A stretch of 64,000 nucleotides of DNA from Gammaproteobacteria bacterium (GCA_029881255.1 JAOUMY010000001.1:992001-1056000), one strand, 5' to 3'; shown: positions 30,960 through 39,977, numbered from the stretch's first letter. Program-made: numbers and translations. The notes: generated by a model from the letters alone, not told the origin.

Positions 30960-31485
30960 CAAAGAACAGGTTTGTCGTTGCCCCGATCATTGGCCCGACT
31001 GGGATGGTGCCGAACTGTCTTTGTCGGGGCGTTGCGTGCATCGGATGTCGATACCCAGCTTTTTCCATATGCCCCTAGCCTTTGATATGTATGTAGGAAA
31101 GCAGGCGGAAAATATTGAACAATTAGATTTGAAACCGGTGTGGCCAGGTCTAGTGTTTTCGCGCACAGGCATGTGGGGAGGTGAATTGATTTGTCTCATC
31201 GAAGACGCCGAGTCACCCTCGCGTCTAGTTCAATATTTGCCGCCACCTTTTGACGTCCATTTCATGCTTCACCATGGCGGAATAGGAACAATTCAGAAAA
31301 CGCTAAGAGAGCAGCAGATGAGGTTGACCGACGCCGGCAAAGTGCCGGGTGATCTCTATATGGGACATTTGACCTGCCCTGTGTGCGAAGAGCGCAAGGG
31401 TGGCGAGAAAATTCTCATGATGAGGCGCTGGAAATCGAGTAAACGCCTGCAAGGCAAAATCAGTAATCGTGCCTCAACTGTTTGA
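30946..31485 (+). CDS. Conserved hypothetical protein with Cys pairs
   Basis: The 179-residue soluble protein is coupled to the short oxidase-like gene. It opens with CRCPDHWPDWDGAEL and then IPSFFHMPLAFDMYVGKQ. It later has RLVQYLPPPFDVHFMLHHGG and GHLTCPVCEER. The C-x-C and C-x2-C pairs, with several His residues, suggest metal binding. I recall homologues in other gammaproteobacteria, all uncharacterised. It converges with rhlB, overlapping by 12 bp. Confidence 0.7.
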   Translation: MSENSKEQVCRCPDHWPDWDGAELSLSGRCVHRMSIPSFFHMPLAFDMYVGKQAENIEQLDLKPVWPGLVFSRTGMWGGELICLIEDAESPSRLVQYLPPPFDVHFMLHHGGIGTIQKTLREQQMRLTDAGKVPGDLYMGHLTCPVCEERKGGEKILMMRRWKSSKRLQGKISNRASTV

Positions 31486-32805
31486 TCCGCTTGTTTTGGC
31501 TCCCTGATTTGGTCGACGGGACCGGCCTGATCTGTTGCGGTTGTTCTGTTGATTGCCGGGACGTTTGCTATTTGAGCCTCCCTTGTTGAAAGGTTTGACC
31601 CTCTCCATTTTTAGTTTTGCTGGCGGTTGCAGTTCAGGCAATTCAAAAGGATCATAGACTTTCTTTTCAATTTTCTTTTGAATGCGCTCTTCTATTTCAG
31701 GAAGATGGAATGCGTAATTTTCACAGGCCAGACTTACGGCAATACCCTTGTTTCCTGCGCGGCCGGTTCGACCGATGCGGTGTACGTAGTCCTCCGCTTC
31801 ATTAGGTAAGTCATAATTAAAAACATGAGTAACGTCTGAAACGTGTATGCCACGAGCGGCGATATCGGTAGCAACCAATACCTCAAATTCACCTTTCTCG
31901 AAATCGATTACCAGGCGCTGTCGTTTTTTCTGCGGTACATCGCCAGAGAGTAAGCCCGTGCGAATCTGATTTCCCGTCAGTGAAGCTACAAGGCGCTCGG
32001 CTTCAATTTTGGTGTTTACAAAGACTATGCTGCGTTTGACATCGTCCTCTTTGAGTAAGGATATTAGTAAAGCGGTTTTGTCTTCGTTTGCGACGTAGTA
32101 GACATATTGCGCAACGTTTTCGGTGGTAACTGTTTCGGGTTCAACCTCAACCAACTCTGGGTTGTTCATATGTTCGTAGGCGAGTTCGGTAACGCGATAC
32201 GATAGTGTTGCTGAAAACAGCATGCTGAGTCGTCTTTCCACTGGAGGTAGGCGGCGCAGAATGAAACGGATATCTTTGATAAAGCCGAGATCGAACATGC
32301 GGTCTGCTTCATCGATGATGATGATATCCATGTCTTTAAGTTTGAAGACCCCTTGTTTGGCGTAGTCGATGATGCGCCCCGGCGTACCAATCAAAATGTC
32401 GGTGCCATTTTCGATGGCCTTGCGTTGTTTGTCATAGTCTGTACCGCCATAGACGGCAGTTATAGAGAATAGCGATTCACCGATTAGTATGGCGTCTTTG
32501 TGGATCTGGATCGCCAGCTCCCGGGACGGCGCCAGTATCAAAGCCCGAGGTTTCTTCTTGCCCTCAGATGTGACAGGATTGCTCAACATGCGTTGAAATG
32601 TCGCAATGAGGAAGGCCAGAGTTTTGCCTGTCCCTGTTTGAGCCTGTGCCATTACATCTTTGCCGCTTAGGCTAATTGGCAGACTTTGTGCCTGAACGGG
32701 AGTACATAGCTCAAATCCGGCGGCAGAGAGCTTGGAAACAATTCTGTCATCGATTGGAAGCGAAGAAAATGTCGTATTGGTAAGGTGCTTGGGGTTGTTT
32801 TCCAT
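31474..32805 (-). CDS. rhlB: DEAD-box RNA helicase, RhlB type
   Basis: The 443-residue ATP-dependent RNA helicase has the Q motif (FELCTPVQAQSLPI), AQTGTGKT, PSRELAIQ, TPGR, DEAD, SAT, and HRIGRTGRAG. The basic C-terminal tail is rich in Asn, Arg and Gly. In enterobacteria RhlB joins the RNase E degradosome. Its divergent position relative to trxA-rho matches rhlB and supports the assignment over RhlE. A 280-bp divergent region separates it from trxA, in which I see no further gene. Confidence 0.9.
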   Translation of the reverse strand: MENNPKHLTNTTFSSLPIDDRIVSKLSAAGFELCTPVQAQSLPISLSGKDVMAQAQTGTGKTLAFLIATFQRMLSNPVTSEGKKKPRALILAPSRELAIQIHKDAILIGESLFSITAVYGGTDYDKQRKAIENGTDILIGTPGRIIDYAKQGVFKLKDMDIIIIDEADRMFDLGFIKDIRFILRRLPPVERRLSMLFSATLSYRVTELAYEHMNNPELVEVEPETVTTENVAQYVYYVANEDKTALLISLLKEDDVKRSIVFVNTKIEAERLVASLTGNQIRTGLLSGDVPQKKRQRLVIDFEKGEFEVLVATDIAARGIHVSDVTHVFNYDLPNEAEDYVHRIGRTGRAGNKGIAVSLACENYAFHLPEIEERIQKKIEKKVYDPFELPELQPPAKLKMERVKPFNKGGSNSKRPGNQQNNRNRSGRSRRPNQGAKTSGSNS

Positions 32806-33085
32806 ATTTTTAGGGATTGAAAATCAAAAAATTATAATTTAGGACTTGAAAAATTGTTCGGATTGGGCTGAAATTAGCACATTACGCATTATGTTGATAG
32901 GTATTTACCATAATTCTCCAAAGAACCATTGAGTCTTGGAGCTCCGCATCAGCAACAAGAATTTTAACGAACCCCCTACGGATTGAGCCAAAAGGAAAGT
33001 CAGTGCGCTGATAACGGCATAAATCTTGGATTTAGGATGACCAGTTCAAACCAATTCCCAATAACCCGATTGGAGGCACAATAAG

Positions 33086-33412
33086 GTGAGTGATCGTATA
33101 GTCCATTTGTCTGATGATTCGTTTGAACAAGAAGTACTGAAGGATGATGGACCCGTATTGGTTGATTATTGGGCCGAATGGTGTGGTCCTTGTAAAATGA
33201 TAGCGCCCATTCTTGATGAGATTGCCAAAGAATACGATGGCAAGATCAAGGTGGCGAAATTAAATATCGATGAAAATCCGTCTACGCCTCCAAAGTATGG
33301 TATACGAGGTATTCCGACGTTGATGTTGTTCAAGAACGGAAACGTCGAAGCCACCAAGGTTGGTGCAGTATCCAAGTCCCAATTAACGGCCTTCATCGAT
33401 AGTAACCTTTAA
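33086..33412 (+). CDS. trxA: Thioredoxin 1
   Basis: The 108-residue protein has the active site [10 protein letters not shown] and the cis-Pro loop RGIPTLMLF. It reduces disulfides in the cytoplasm with thioredoxin reductase. The start is GTG at 33086, with GGAGG at 33072-33076. rho follows by about 180 bp, the usual trxA-rho pair. Confidence 0.98.
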   Translation: MSDRIVHLSDDSFEQEVLKDDGPVLVDYWAEWCGPCKMIAPILDEIAKEYDGKIKVAKLNIDENPSTPPKYGIRGIPTLMLFKNGNVEATKVGAVSKSQLTAFIDSNL

Positions 33413-33476
33413 GGTAAAGAATAACTAAGGTATATGTCGTCGACGTTGCTGGAACTGGCGTTGCGCCATATTCAAT

Positions 33477-33498
33477 GTGGTAACCTACCGGTTACCAC
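33477..33498 (+). promoter_or_regulatory. Stem-loop in the rho leader
   Basis: The 9-bp perfect inverted repeat GTGGTAACC / GGTTACCAC has a 4-nt loop. It lies about 100 bp before the rho start, with no T-run after it. rho is attenuated in its own leader in other bacteria, so this may be part of such control or a trxA 3'-end structure. Confidence 0.5.
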
Positions 33499-33595
33499 TG
33501 ACTCACCTTGAAAATTGTTTCTTACTAAGTGTCTGCGGTACTTATTAGCAGGCAGTCGATCTTTTCATCTAATCTTATATATGTAAAATTTGCCT

Positions 33596-34852
33596 ATGAA
33601 CTTCTCAGAGTTGAAACAAAAATCAGCAGCCGATCTGCTGGAACTTGCCCAGTCCATGAATATCGAGGGAATGTCGCGAGCACGAAAGCAGGACGTCGTT
33701 TTCGCTGTTTTAAAAGCCCACGCTAAAAAGGGCGAGGACATTTATGGTGACGGGGTACTTGAAATTCTTCAGGATGGCTTCGGGTTTTTGCGCTCCAGTG
33801 ACGGATCGTATCTCGCTGGACCTGACGACATCTATGTGTCACCAAGTCAGATTAGACGATTTGGTCTACGTACAGGCGATACGGTCTCGGGCAAGATCCG
33901 ACCTCCAAAAGAAGGGGAGCGTTATTTTGCGCTACTCAAGGTAAATGAAATTAATCATGAGCCCCCCGAAAATGCACGTACAAAAATTCTTTTCGAAAAT
34001 CTCACGCCGCTTTTTGCTAAAGAGCGCCTGCGTATGGGGATCGGTAATGGTAGTACGGAAGATTTGACAGCCCGTATTATCGATATCGTTTCACCAATCG
34101 GTAAAGGTCAACGTGGGTTAATCGTGTCCCCGCCTAAAGCGGGTAAAACGATGATGCTGCAAAACATAGCACATTCGATTTCAACGAATCATCCCGAGTG
34201 TATGCTGATCGTTTTGCTTATCGACGAGCGTCCTGAAGAAGTTACAGAGATGCAGCGTTCTGTTCGCGGTGAAGTGGTTTCCAGTACCTTTGATGAGCCA
34301 GCCAGTCGCCACGTTCAAGTTGCAGAGATGGTTATCGAAAAAGCCAAGCGACTGGTTGAGCATAAAAAAGATGTTGTTATATTGCTGGATTCGATTACGC
34401 GTCTGGCGCGCGCCTACAATACAGTTATTCCGTCTTCGGGCAAGGTATTGACCGGTGGTGTTGACGCCAACGCATTACAGCGTCCAAAGCGTTTCTTTGG
34501 TGCAGCACGTAAGGCAGAGGAAGGCGGTAGTCTTACCATACTGGCAACAGCATTGATAGATACGGGTTCGCGCATGGACGAGGTCATCTTCGAAGAGTTC
34601 AAGGGAACCGGCAATATGGAACTCCACCTGGATAGAAAGATTGCTGAAAAGCGTATTTATCCTGCAATCAATATCAATCGCTCAGGTACGCGCAGAGAGG
34701 AATACTTAACTACTCAGGATGAATTACAAAAAATGTGGATCCTGCGTAAAATACTTCATCCCATGGAAGAGCTTCAGGCAATGGAGTTCCTGCTAGATAA
34801 GTTGAAGGATACCAAAACCAATGACGAGTTCTTCGACTCAATGAAGCGATAA
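33596..34852 (+). CDS. rho: Transcription termination factor Rho
   Basis: The 418-residue hexameric RNA helicase ends Rho-dependent transcripts. The N-terminus [19 protein letters not shown] is typical. The RNA-binding OB domain has [16 protein letters not shown], the Walker A is PPKAGKTMM, and the secondary RNA-site loop has [17 protein letters not shown] 33596 is chosen over the ATG 6 bp upstream by alignment to known Rho N-termini. No clear ribosome-binding site precedes it. Confidence 0.98.
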   Translation: MNFSELKQKSAADLLELAQSMNIEGMSRARKQDVVFAVLKAHAKKGEDIYGDGVLEILQDGFGFLRSSDGSYLAGPDDIYVSPSQIRRFGLRTGDTVSGKIRPPKEGERYFALLKVNEINHEPPENARTKILFENLTPLFAKERLRMGIGNGSTEDLTARIIDIVSPIGKGQRGLIVSPPKAGKTMMLQNIAHSISTNHPECMLIVLLIDERPEEVTEMQRSVRGEVVSSTFDEPASRHVQVAEMVIEKAKRLVEHKKDVVILLDSITRLARAYNTVIPSSGKVLTGGVDANALQRPKRFFGAARKAEEGGSLTILATALIDTGSRMDEVIFEEFKGTGNMELHLDRKIAEKRIYPAININRSGTRREEYLTTQDELQKMWILRKILHPMEELQAMEFLLDKLKDTKTNDEFFDSMKR

Positions 34853-34892
34853 TTCTTGTCGAGCGCAAAACTGGCGCTTGGAATTGAATAGT

Positions 34893-34924
34893 AGGGCGAA
34901 CGCATTGTTCGCCCTTTTTTTTTT
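34893..34924 (+). terminator. Intrinsic terminator after rho
   Basis: A perfect 9-bp stem (AGGGCGAAC / GTTCGCCCT) with a 5-nt loop is followed by a run of T to 34924. It lies 40 bp past the rho stop and just before rsmE. Confidence 0.93.
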
Positions 34925-34939
34925 AGGCACAATGCGCCT

Positions 34940-35677
34940 ATGCGACTATCCCGAATTTATATTGAGCAAACGCTGTCATCTGACGCGACTATTAGCGTCC
35001 AGGGTGACGAATACAACTATATAAAAAATGTACTGCGCCTTGGCGTCGGAGCCGAATTGGTGTTGTTTAATGGTGAAGGTGGAGACTACGCTGCGCAAAT
35101 TGAAAGCGTCTCCAAGCGTAGCGTGGAGATTAAGATTGGGGAGTTTAGTCGTACAGAAAATGAATCGGGTTTGTACATTCATTTAGTTCAGGCGATTACA
35201 AAAGGTGATCGCATGGATTTTAGTATTCAGAAGGCGGTGGAGTTAGGTGTAAAGGAGATTACGCCTGTATTTACTCGCTATAGCGCAGTTTCATTGGATG
35301 ACAAACGGCGCGAAAAGAAGCACGAGCATTGGCGGCGCGTAGTGATATCTGCTTCTGAGCAATGTGGTCGAAGCGTGATTACAAAGGTTCATCCACCTGT
35401 CACTTTGGAGCAGTGGCTACAAAGTTCCTGTAGCAACGCCGTGACCCATATCGTTATGGTGCCACAAGGTCAGAATCGGTTCGGGTTGCTCGAGGCTATT
35501 GCATCGCCTTGCGTTTTGCTAATTGGGCCAGAAGGGGGGTTTAGTGACGAAGAGGTGGAGAAATTCACCAGTCTTGGGTTTTCTGCCGTGTCACTAGGTC
35601 CAAGAATTCTGCGCGCGGAAACCGCAACTATCACCGCAATTAGTATATTACAGAGCCGCTGGGGTGATTTAGGTTAG
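34940..35677 (+). CDS. rsmE: 16S rRNA (uracil1498-N3)-methyltransferase
   Basis: The 245-residue SPOUT-class methyltransferase modifies U1498 of 16S rRNA. An N-terminal PUA-like part (residues 1-70) is followed by the trefoil-knot domain with AITKGDRMDFSIQKAVELG, LLIGPEGGFSDEEV and SLGPRILRAETA, which bind SAM. The start lies 16 bp past the rho terminator, so its promoter may overlap the terminator or it may rely on read-through. Confidence 0.96.
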   Translation: MRLSRIYIEQTLSSDATISVQGDEYNYIKNVLRLGVGAELVLFNGEGGDYAAQIESVSKRSVEIKIGEFSRTENESGLYIHLVQAITKGDRMDFSIQKAVELGVKEITPVFTRYSAVSLDDKRREKKHEHWRRVVISASEQCGRSVITKVHPPVTLEQWLQSSCSNAVTHIVMVPQGQNRFGLLEAIASPCVLLIGPEGGFSDEEVEKFTSLGFSAVSLGPRILRAETATITAISILQSRWGDLG

Positions 35678-35978
35678 ATCGAATCTAAATTTGAATGGTT
35701 TCTTATTACCTCCGCAAGTGCTGGATAAGTTTCCCAGTTTGATACAATTGTAAACATTTCGATTTAGTAAGAGATATTTTTTGAGTTGCAAAACAACCGC
35801 TTGAGTCATTTCCCCTTTAAAATGTAACCTGATTTGTAAATAACTGTAAATTCCCAGGTTTTTATCTTCACTTTGTACATAGAGGTCCGCTACATTTATT
35901 GATACAGAATTACTGAGGAAACAACTCAGAAATGTTGAGTTCATGGATGTTAAACTTTAGAATACGAGGTGAAGCGCG
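35678..35978 (+). other. AT-rich intergenic region upstream of the iscR-like gene
   Basis: The 301 bp are AT-rich and should contain the iscR-like promoter. The minus strand carries a 91-codon frame (35669-35944), with a middle resembling a folded segment (LHFKGEMTQAVVLQLKKYLL), but I recognise no family. It has no strong ribosome site and overlaps the rsmE end. I therefore do not call it a gene, although a small real gene cannot be excluded. Confidence 0.35.
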
Positions 35979-36434
35979 ATGAAAATCCCTACCAAAGGAC
36001 GTTACGCAGTAGCTGCAATGATGGATTTAGCGATGAGTGAGAGCCAAGGCCCTCTGACAATTGCGGACATTGCAGAAAAGCAAAATATTTCACTGTCTTA
36101 TCTCGAGCAATTATTTGCCGATTTAAGGAAAAATGGATTAGTGAAAGGGACTAGGGGGCCTGGTGGTGGATATCGCCTGGCAAAACCCGCGCAATATATT
36201 AGTATTGCGCAAATTATTCTGGCGGTGGACGAAAAGGCCGTTCAAACTAGCCGGGAGAACGAACATTATATGCCTTATGTGTTCTGGGCTAATCTTAGCC
36301 AGCGCATGTATGGGTTTTTAAACAATATTACGCTGGCGGAGTGTATAGAAAATCCTCCAGCAGCCGAAGTCTTCAAAGGAGATTCCGGCGAGCAGCAGTA
36401 TCCACAGGATAACTCTGGTAAGGCGGCAGCCTAA
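35979..36434 (+). CDS. IscR-like Rrf2 regulator lacking the Fe-S cysteines
   Basis: The 151-residue winged-helix Rrf2 protein is close to IscR: MKIPTKGRYAVAAMMDLAM, the helix-turn-helix ISLSYLEQLFADLRKNGLV, and the wing GTRGPGGGYRLAK. IscR binds a 2Fe-2S cluster through three Cys within about 13 residues after the SAVDE-type segment. Here that region reads AVDEKAVQTSRENEHYMPYV and has none; the only Cys is in TLAECIEN further on. It probably cannot carry the usual cluster and may act as a constitutively apo-type regulator. It sits 60 bp before iscU. The ribosome site ACGAGGTGAAGCGCG precedes the ATG. Confidence 0.88.
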   Translation: MKIPTKGRYAVAAMMDLAMSESQGPLTIADIAEKQNISLSYLEQLFADLRKNGLVKGTRGPGGGYRLAKPAQYISIAQIILAVDEKAVQTSRENEHYMPYVFWANLSQRMYGFLNNITLAECIENPPAAEVFKGDSGEQQYPQDNSGKAAA

Positions 36435-36494
36435 TTGTCATCTGCGTGGATAATGTTGTTTTCCTGGTTTTATTAATTAACAAGGAGATCAACC

Positions 36495-36896
36495 ATGGCC
36501 TACAGTGACAAGGTAATTGATCACTATGAAAATCCACGCAACGTTGGCAGTTTTGATAAAGCTGATACCAGTATCGGTACCGGGATGGTCGGAGCTCCTG
36601 CGTGTGGTGATGTAATGCGCCTGCAAATCAGAGTCAACGATGCTGGCGTTATTGAAGACGCACGTTTTAAGACCTACGGTTGTGGCTCAGCGATAGCTTC
36701 CAGCTCATTGCTCACCGAGTGGGTGAAAGGCAAGACTCTGGATGAGGCACAACAGATTAAGAACACACAGATAGCAGAAGAGCTCGCTCTTCCACCTGTT
36801 AAAGTGCATTGTTCAGTATTAGCCGAAGACGCAATCAAGGCTGCAATTGAAGATTTTCGTGCCAAGCAGGGAACGCAAAAAACTGGCACTGATTGA
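36495..36896 (+). CDS. iscU: Fe-S cluster scaffold protein IscU
   Basis: The 133-residue scaffold assembles 2Fe-2S clusters. It keeps the ligands in GAPACGDVMRL (Cys and Asp), KTYGCGSAIASSS and VKVHCSVLAEDAI, and the LPPVK chaperone-recognition motif. It is preceded by AAGGAG and follows the iscR-like gene directly, with no iscS between them. No hscB, hscA or fdx follows; a terminator does. The cysteine desulfurase and chaperones must be encoded elsewhere if the pathway works. Confidence 0.95.
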   Translation: MAYSDKVIDHYENPRNVGSFDKADTSIGTGMVGAPACGDVMRLQIRVNDAGVIEDARFKTYGCGSAIASSSLLTEWVKGKTLDEAQQIKNTQIAEELALPPVKVHCSVLAEDAIKAAIEDFRAKQGTQKTGTD

Positions 36897-36925
36897 TTGC
36901 GAGCGCTTCAACTCTCATTTTTAAG

Positions 36926-36949
36926 ACCCGGGATCTCCCGGGTTTTTTT
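36926..36949 (+). terminator. Intrinsic terminator after iscU
   Basis: A 7-bp stem (ACCCGGG / CCCGGGT) with a 4-nt loop is followed by a T-run. It ends the iscR-like/iscU transcript. Confidence 0.9.
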
Positions 36950-36951
36950 AT

Positions 36952-37827
36952 GTGTCTATGTTTGTAATTTCCGGAATGGACTATGCTTTCTGCTACAACA
37001 TCGAAAACTACACGTGTGTGGAAATGCAATATTCAGGGGAAAGCATCTTATTTCGGGGTAGGGACGCATTCGGAGAACTGGTCGTAACTGAAGGGGCGTT
37101 AGTGAGAACGCTTTACTTTGGAAATGAAAAGCGTCAAAGCGCCATGTTTCTTCAGCACGCGGGCTTGCTTGTGCTTGAATATACCCAGGTGATGATGTTG
37201 TCACTTATTTTTAATCGCCAACCGCATCGAGTTTTTTGTCTTGGCCTGGGTGGTGGATCGATACCTAAATTTTTACTTAGAGCCTGTCATGTTTCGCAAG
37301 TCGATGTGGTCGAGTTGAGACAGGCCGTAATTCAAGTTGCATATCGATTTTTCGATGTGCCGGAAAATAGTTCACGCCTGAACATTGAGTGTGCAGACGG
37401 GGCTAGCTACTTTGATGGCGTTGCTCAACACAAATCATACGACCTTATGTTTATTGATGGCTTTGATCGAGATGGGCCAGTGGATGCGGTGTCCAATATT
37501 CCTTATCTTGCGAAGTGCGCAAGCCACTTATCGGCAAATGGGATACTGTGTATCAATCTCTGGAATCGTCGAAAAGACGATTTTCAACAACGATTAAAAG
37601 AGATTCGAGCTCTCTTCGATGGTGGGGTGTTGCTGTACCAATTGGGTAAACTAAATAGTAATGTTGTTTTATTCTGCTTTCGGAACCGCAGCCAGGCCTT
37701 GCAAATTAAACGTTATGAGCATGCTTCCAGGCAACTGCAAAGAGAATTTGGTATCAACTTTCGAAAGTATTTTTCCCGGCTGTATAAACAGAACGTGCCG
37801 ATGTATCAGCGCCTTATGCGTGCATAA
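36952..37827 (+). CDS. Spermidine synthase-like methyltransferase-fold protein
   Basis: The product (up to 291 residues) has a class I Rossmann fold of the polyamine synthase type: RVFCLGLGGGSIPKFLL, QVDVVELRQAV, and YDLMFIDGFDRDGPVD. It lacks the usual N-terminal catalytic loop of true spermidine synthases, and the family is often annotated only as spermidine synthase-like. The ATG at 36952 abuts the iscU terminator; ATG 37024 gives a start closer to homologues and is more plausible. Its substrate is unknown. Confidence 0.75.
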   Translation: MSMFVISGMDYAFCYNIENYTCVEMQYSGESILFRGRDAFGELVVTEGALVRTLYFGNEKRQSAMFLQHAGLLVLEYTQVMMLSLIFNRQPHRVFCLGLGGGSIPKFLLRACHVSQVDVVELRQAVIQVAYRFFDVPENSSRLNIECADGASYFDGVAQHKSYDLMFIDGFDRDGPVDAVSNIPYLAKCASHLSANGILCINLWNRRKDDFQQRLKEIRALFDGGVLLYQLGKLNSNVVLFCFRNRSQALQIKRYEHASRQLQREFGINFRKYFSRLYKQNVPMYQRLMRA

Positions 37828-37942
37828 TTCTGGAGCATCCGGCATTTAACCGACACTTTCACTTTTATGCGGGCTTATCCGCTATTCTTTCACCGGTTAT
37901 AGGCGATATAATACCCGGCTAGTTAAACTCTGTGTCTTACCT

Positions 37943-38992
37943 ATGGCTGTTCTTTTTAGAAAATCCTTTTGTTTCATTGGCTTGTTTCTGTTTTTGGGTG
38001 TTGCCAAAGCGGACTACCAGCTTTACGGGCAGCTGCATCTGTCATCCGATGCGGTAAGAACCGGTGGTGCCAATGTGTTCACTATATCGAGTAATGCCAC
38101 TCGATTCGGTTTTAAGGGGTCTCAAGTTTTAGGAAGTAGCTCGCTACAAGCTGTATGGAAGATAGAGTCTGAGGTTGATGCCACCGGCGAAGCGGATCGA
38201 CTAAAAGGCAGGAACCGCTACTTAGGAATTGCAAGTGGACTTGGGACTATTGTCGCCGGATATCAGGATTCACCATTCAGAACCTTAGGTAGCAAGGTTG
38301 ATATGCTCCCTGAAACTATCGCGGACTTCAGAAGCATTATGGGCGCGGTTCGCGACCAATTTGACCCTATTACAGTTGATACTTTTAATTTGCGGGCAAA
38401 GCGTTCGGTAATGTATGTCTCCCCGAGAATTGCCGGGCTTCAGGTGCGCTGGATGAGGGCGCTAAGACAGTTTGGGCATTACAAGCTGGATTACAGTTCG
38501 CTTTCATCTGAAGCGATCTGGAGTTACAGCGGAGTATATAAAACAAAGTTTTTCTATCTTGGCGCTGCGCGGGAAACGCACGAGAATATTCTTGATTCGG
38601 CTGTGAATCGAGTCGCTGGCGGGCTCACAATGGATGAGACCGAGATCAATTTTATTTACGAGGTCATGGAGTCGGGCATTGATACTACTCTTAGTCGTGA
38701 GAGCTACGGAGTGAGTTTTCGTCGTCGTATCGAAGATACCGCCATCGTGTTGCAGGCTTTTGCCGCGGAAAACGATTATTGGATAAAAAATTCAGAGGGT
38801 TTTTTGTACGCGGCTTCCGTGCAACAGCGAATGTCTAAAGAGGTGGAACTCTATATTGTTGCAGCGTATGTGGATAACGCAGACGCTGCCAGTTTTCGCC
38901 TAGGTGCTGTTGATCATGGGGAATACTACGCGCCACCCGCGCAGGGTGGAAATGTCTATGGGGTTTCCATGGGAGTAACCTACGTGTTCTAG
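37943..38992 (+). CDS. Outer-membrane porin
   Basis: The 349-residue protein has a signal peptide (about 1-23, ending LGVAKA) followed by a Gram-negative porin beginning DYQLYGQLHLS. Typical features are ATRFGFKGSQVLG, a loop 3-like acidic segment, and a C-terminal strand ending GVTYVF with the terminal Phe recognised by BAM. It resembles general diffusion porins of the Porin_4 type. Selectivity cannot be stated. It converges with the DsrE-like gene, 11 bp apart. Confidence 0.9.
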   Translation: MAVLFRKSFCFIGLFLFLGVAKADYQLYGQLHLSSDAVRTGGANVFTISSNATRFGFKGSQVLGSSSLQAVWKIESEVDATGEADRLKGRNRYLGIASGLGTIVAGYQDSPFRTLGSKVDMLPETIADFRSIMGAVRDQFDPITVDTFNLRAKRSVMYVSPRIAGLQVRWMRALRQFGHYKLDYSSLSSEAIWSYSGVYKTKFFYLGAARETHENILDSAVNRVAGGLTMDETEINFIYEVMESGIDTTLSRESYGVSFRRRIEDTAIVLQAFAAENDYWIKNSEGFLYAASVQQRMSKEVELYIVAAYVDNADAASFRLGAVDHGEYYAPPAQGGNVYGVSMGVTYVF

Positions 38993-39003
38993 GCTGTGGG
39001 TGG

Positions 39004-39486
39004 CTACGGCTTTTCCATTTCCACCAAGGCATACCCCCTACGCTGATATTCCGAGACTTTTTCGGGACCTGCTGGCACTACATCCACATATTCCGGAAAG
39101 TCGCTTTCTTCCTTGTGATACCAGGACGCATGCGTTCCACAAACGTGTACCGGTACATTTTCACTGACCAGGCTTTTGACTCGTTGGTGAGCATCAGGCA
39201 TGCTTTTCTGGTTTTCAGTCAGAAGGCCGAATTGTTCACTGCCATGGCTGACGACGGCAATTTTGATTCCCGGATGTTGTTTGCGTAACTTTTCGCCGTA
39301 TTCCTGGATTTTGGGCAAGGCCCAATTCAACGCCTCTTGCTTGCCCTCTACGATCTCGAATACCACACCTGCCGGAGGATTCTTCGCCTTCAGAATAAAC
39401 CTGATATCATCTTCCATTCCGGCCCATAATGGCGTCGAAGTGATGAGTAATGATAGAAAAATAGCTGGAGCGAAAATTTTTCGCAT
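39004..39486 (-). CDS. Periplasmic DsrE-like protein
   Basis: The 160-residue product from ATG 39486 has AAAGGGGAC upstream and a signal peptide (about 1-21, ending TPLWA). The mature part has a DsrE/DsrF-type fold: VVFEIVEGKQEALNWALPKI, IKIAVVSHGSEQFGLL, and VHVCGTHASWYH with a candidate reactive Cys. Cytoplasmic DsrE relatives carry sulfur, but this one is exported and has one Cys in that segment. The longer frame to 39543 is rejected. It is divergent from the DUF1499 gene. Confidence 0.8.
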   Translation of the reverse strand: MRKIFAPAIFLSLLITSTPLWAGMEDDIRFILKAKNPPAGVVFEIVEGKQEALNWALPKIQEYGEKLRKQHPGIKIAVVSHGSEQFGLLTENQKSMPDAHQRVKSLVSENVPVHVCGTHASWYHKEESDFPEYVDVVPAGPEKVSEYQRRGYALVEMEKP

Positions 39487-39527
39487 GATTGTCCCCTTTG
39501 TGTCTAACAAGTGTGCGTAATGTGAAA

Positions 39528-39977
39528 ATGATACTAATAGCAATTGTCGTTTTTGTTCCCTTGAGCATGTTAACCCCGATTCTACTCAACGGGGTGTCTG
39601 TTTTTGAAGCGCCAGGTCCCATAGACAGGCTAAAAATCTATTGGACTCAAAATGTTGCGGAAACCAGACAAGATCATCGCTTCCCTGAGCTTCGGCTACC
39701 GGTATATGACGTTCCAGCTCAGAATTTGTTTCAAAGGATTGAATCCGTCCTGCACGAGCAGGGATGGTCGATTGCCTCCGTGAATCAAGATGCGTTGACA
39801 GTTTCTGCGGTTGTCATTTCACCTCTATGGGGGTTTAAGGACGATATTCAGGTGCGAGTTACGCCGGTGGATGCACAGCATAGTGTGCTTGTTATACGTT
39901 CGGCATCGAGAATCGGTAGAGGCGATTTTGGGGCAAATCTGGCTCATATTCGACGAGTGATTAAGGCCTTGGGTTAG
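39528..39977 (+). CDS. DUF1499 family protein
   Basis: The 149-residue protein has an N-terminal hydrophobic anchor (MILIAIVVFVPLSMLTPILL). The DUF1499 core has LFQRIESVLHEQGWSIASVN, LWGFKDDIQVRVTP and SRIGRGDFGANLAHIR, which match the family closely. Its function is unknown. The chosen ATG leaves 41 bp to the DsrE-like start; a GTG lies 6 bp upstream. Confidence 0.83.
   Translation: MILIAIVVFVPLSMLTPILLNGVSVFEAPGPIDRLKIYWTQNVAETRQDHRFPELRLPVYDVPAQNLFQRIESVLHEQGWSIASVNQDALTVSAVVISPLWGFKDDIQVRVTPVDAQHSVLVIRSASRIGRGDFGANLAHIRRVIKALG

Noticed and set aside
33037-33084. 15-codon frame just before trxA as a leader peptide
   Set aside because: No ribosome site in front of it; its end beside the GTG is probably chance.
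35669-35944. 91-codon frame on the minus strand before the iscR-like gene
   Set aside because: It overlaps rsmE, has no good ribosome site and no recognised family; kept as a note in the intergenic entry.
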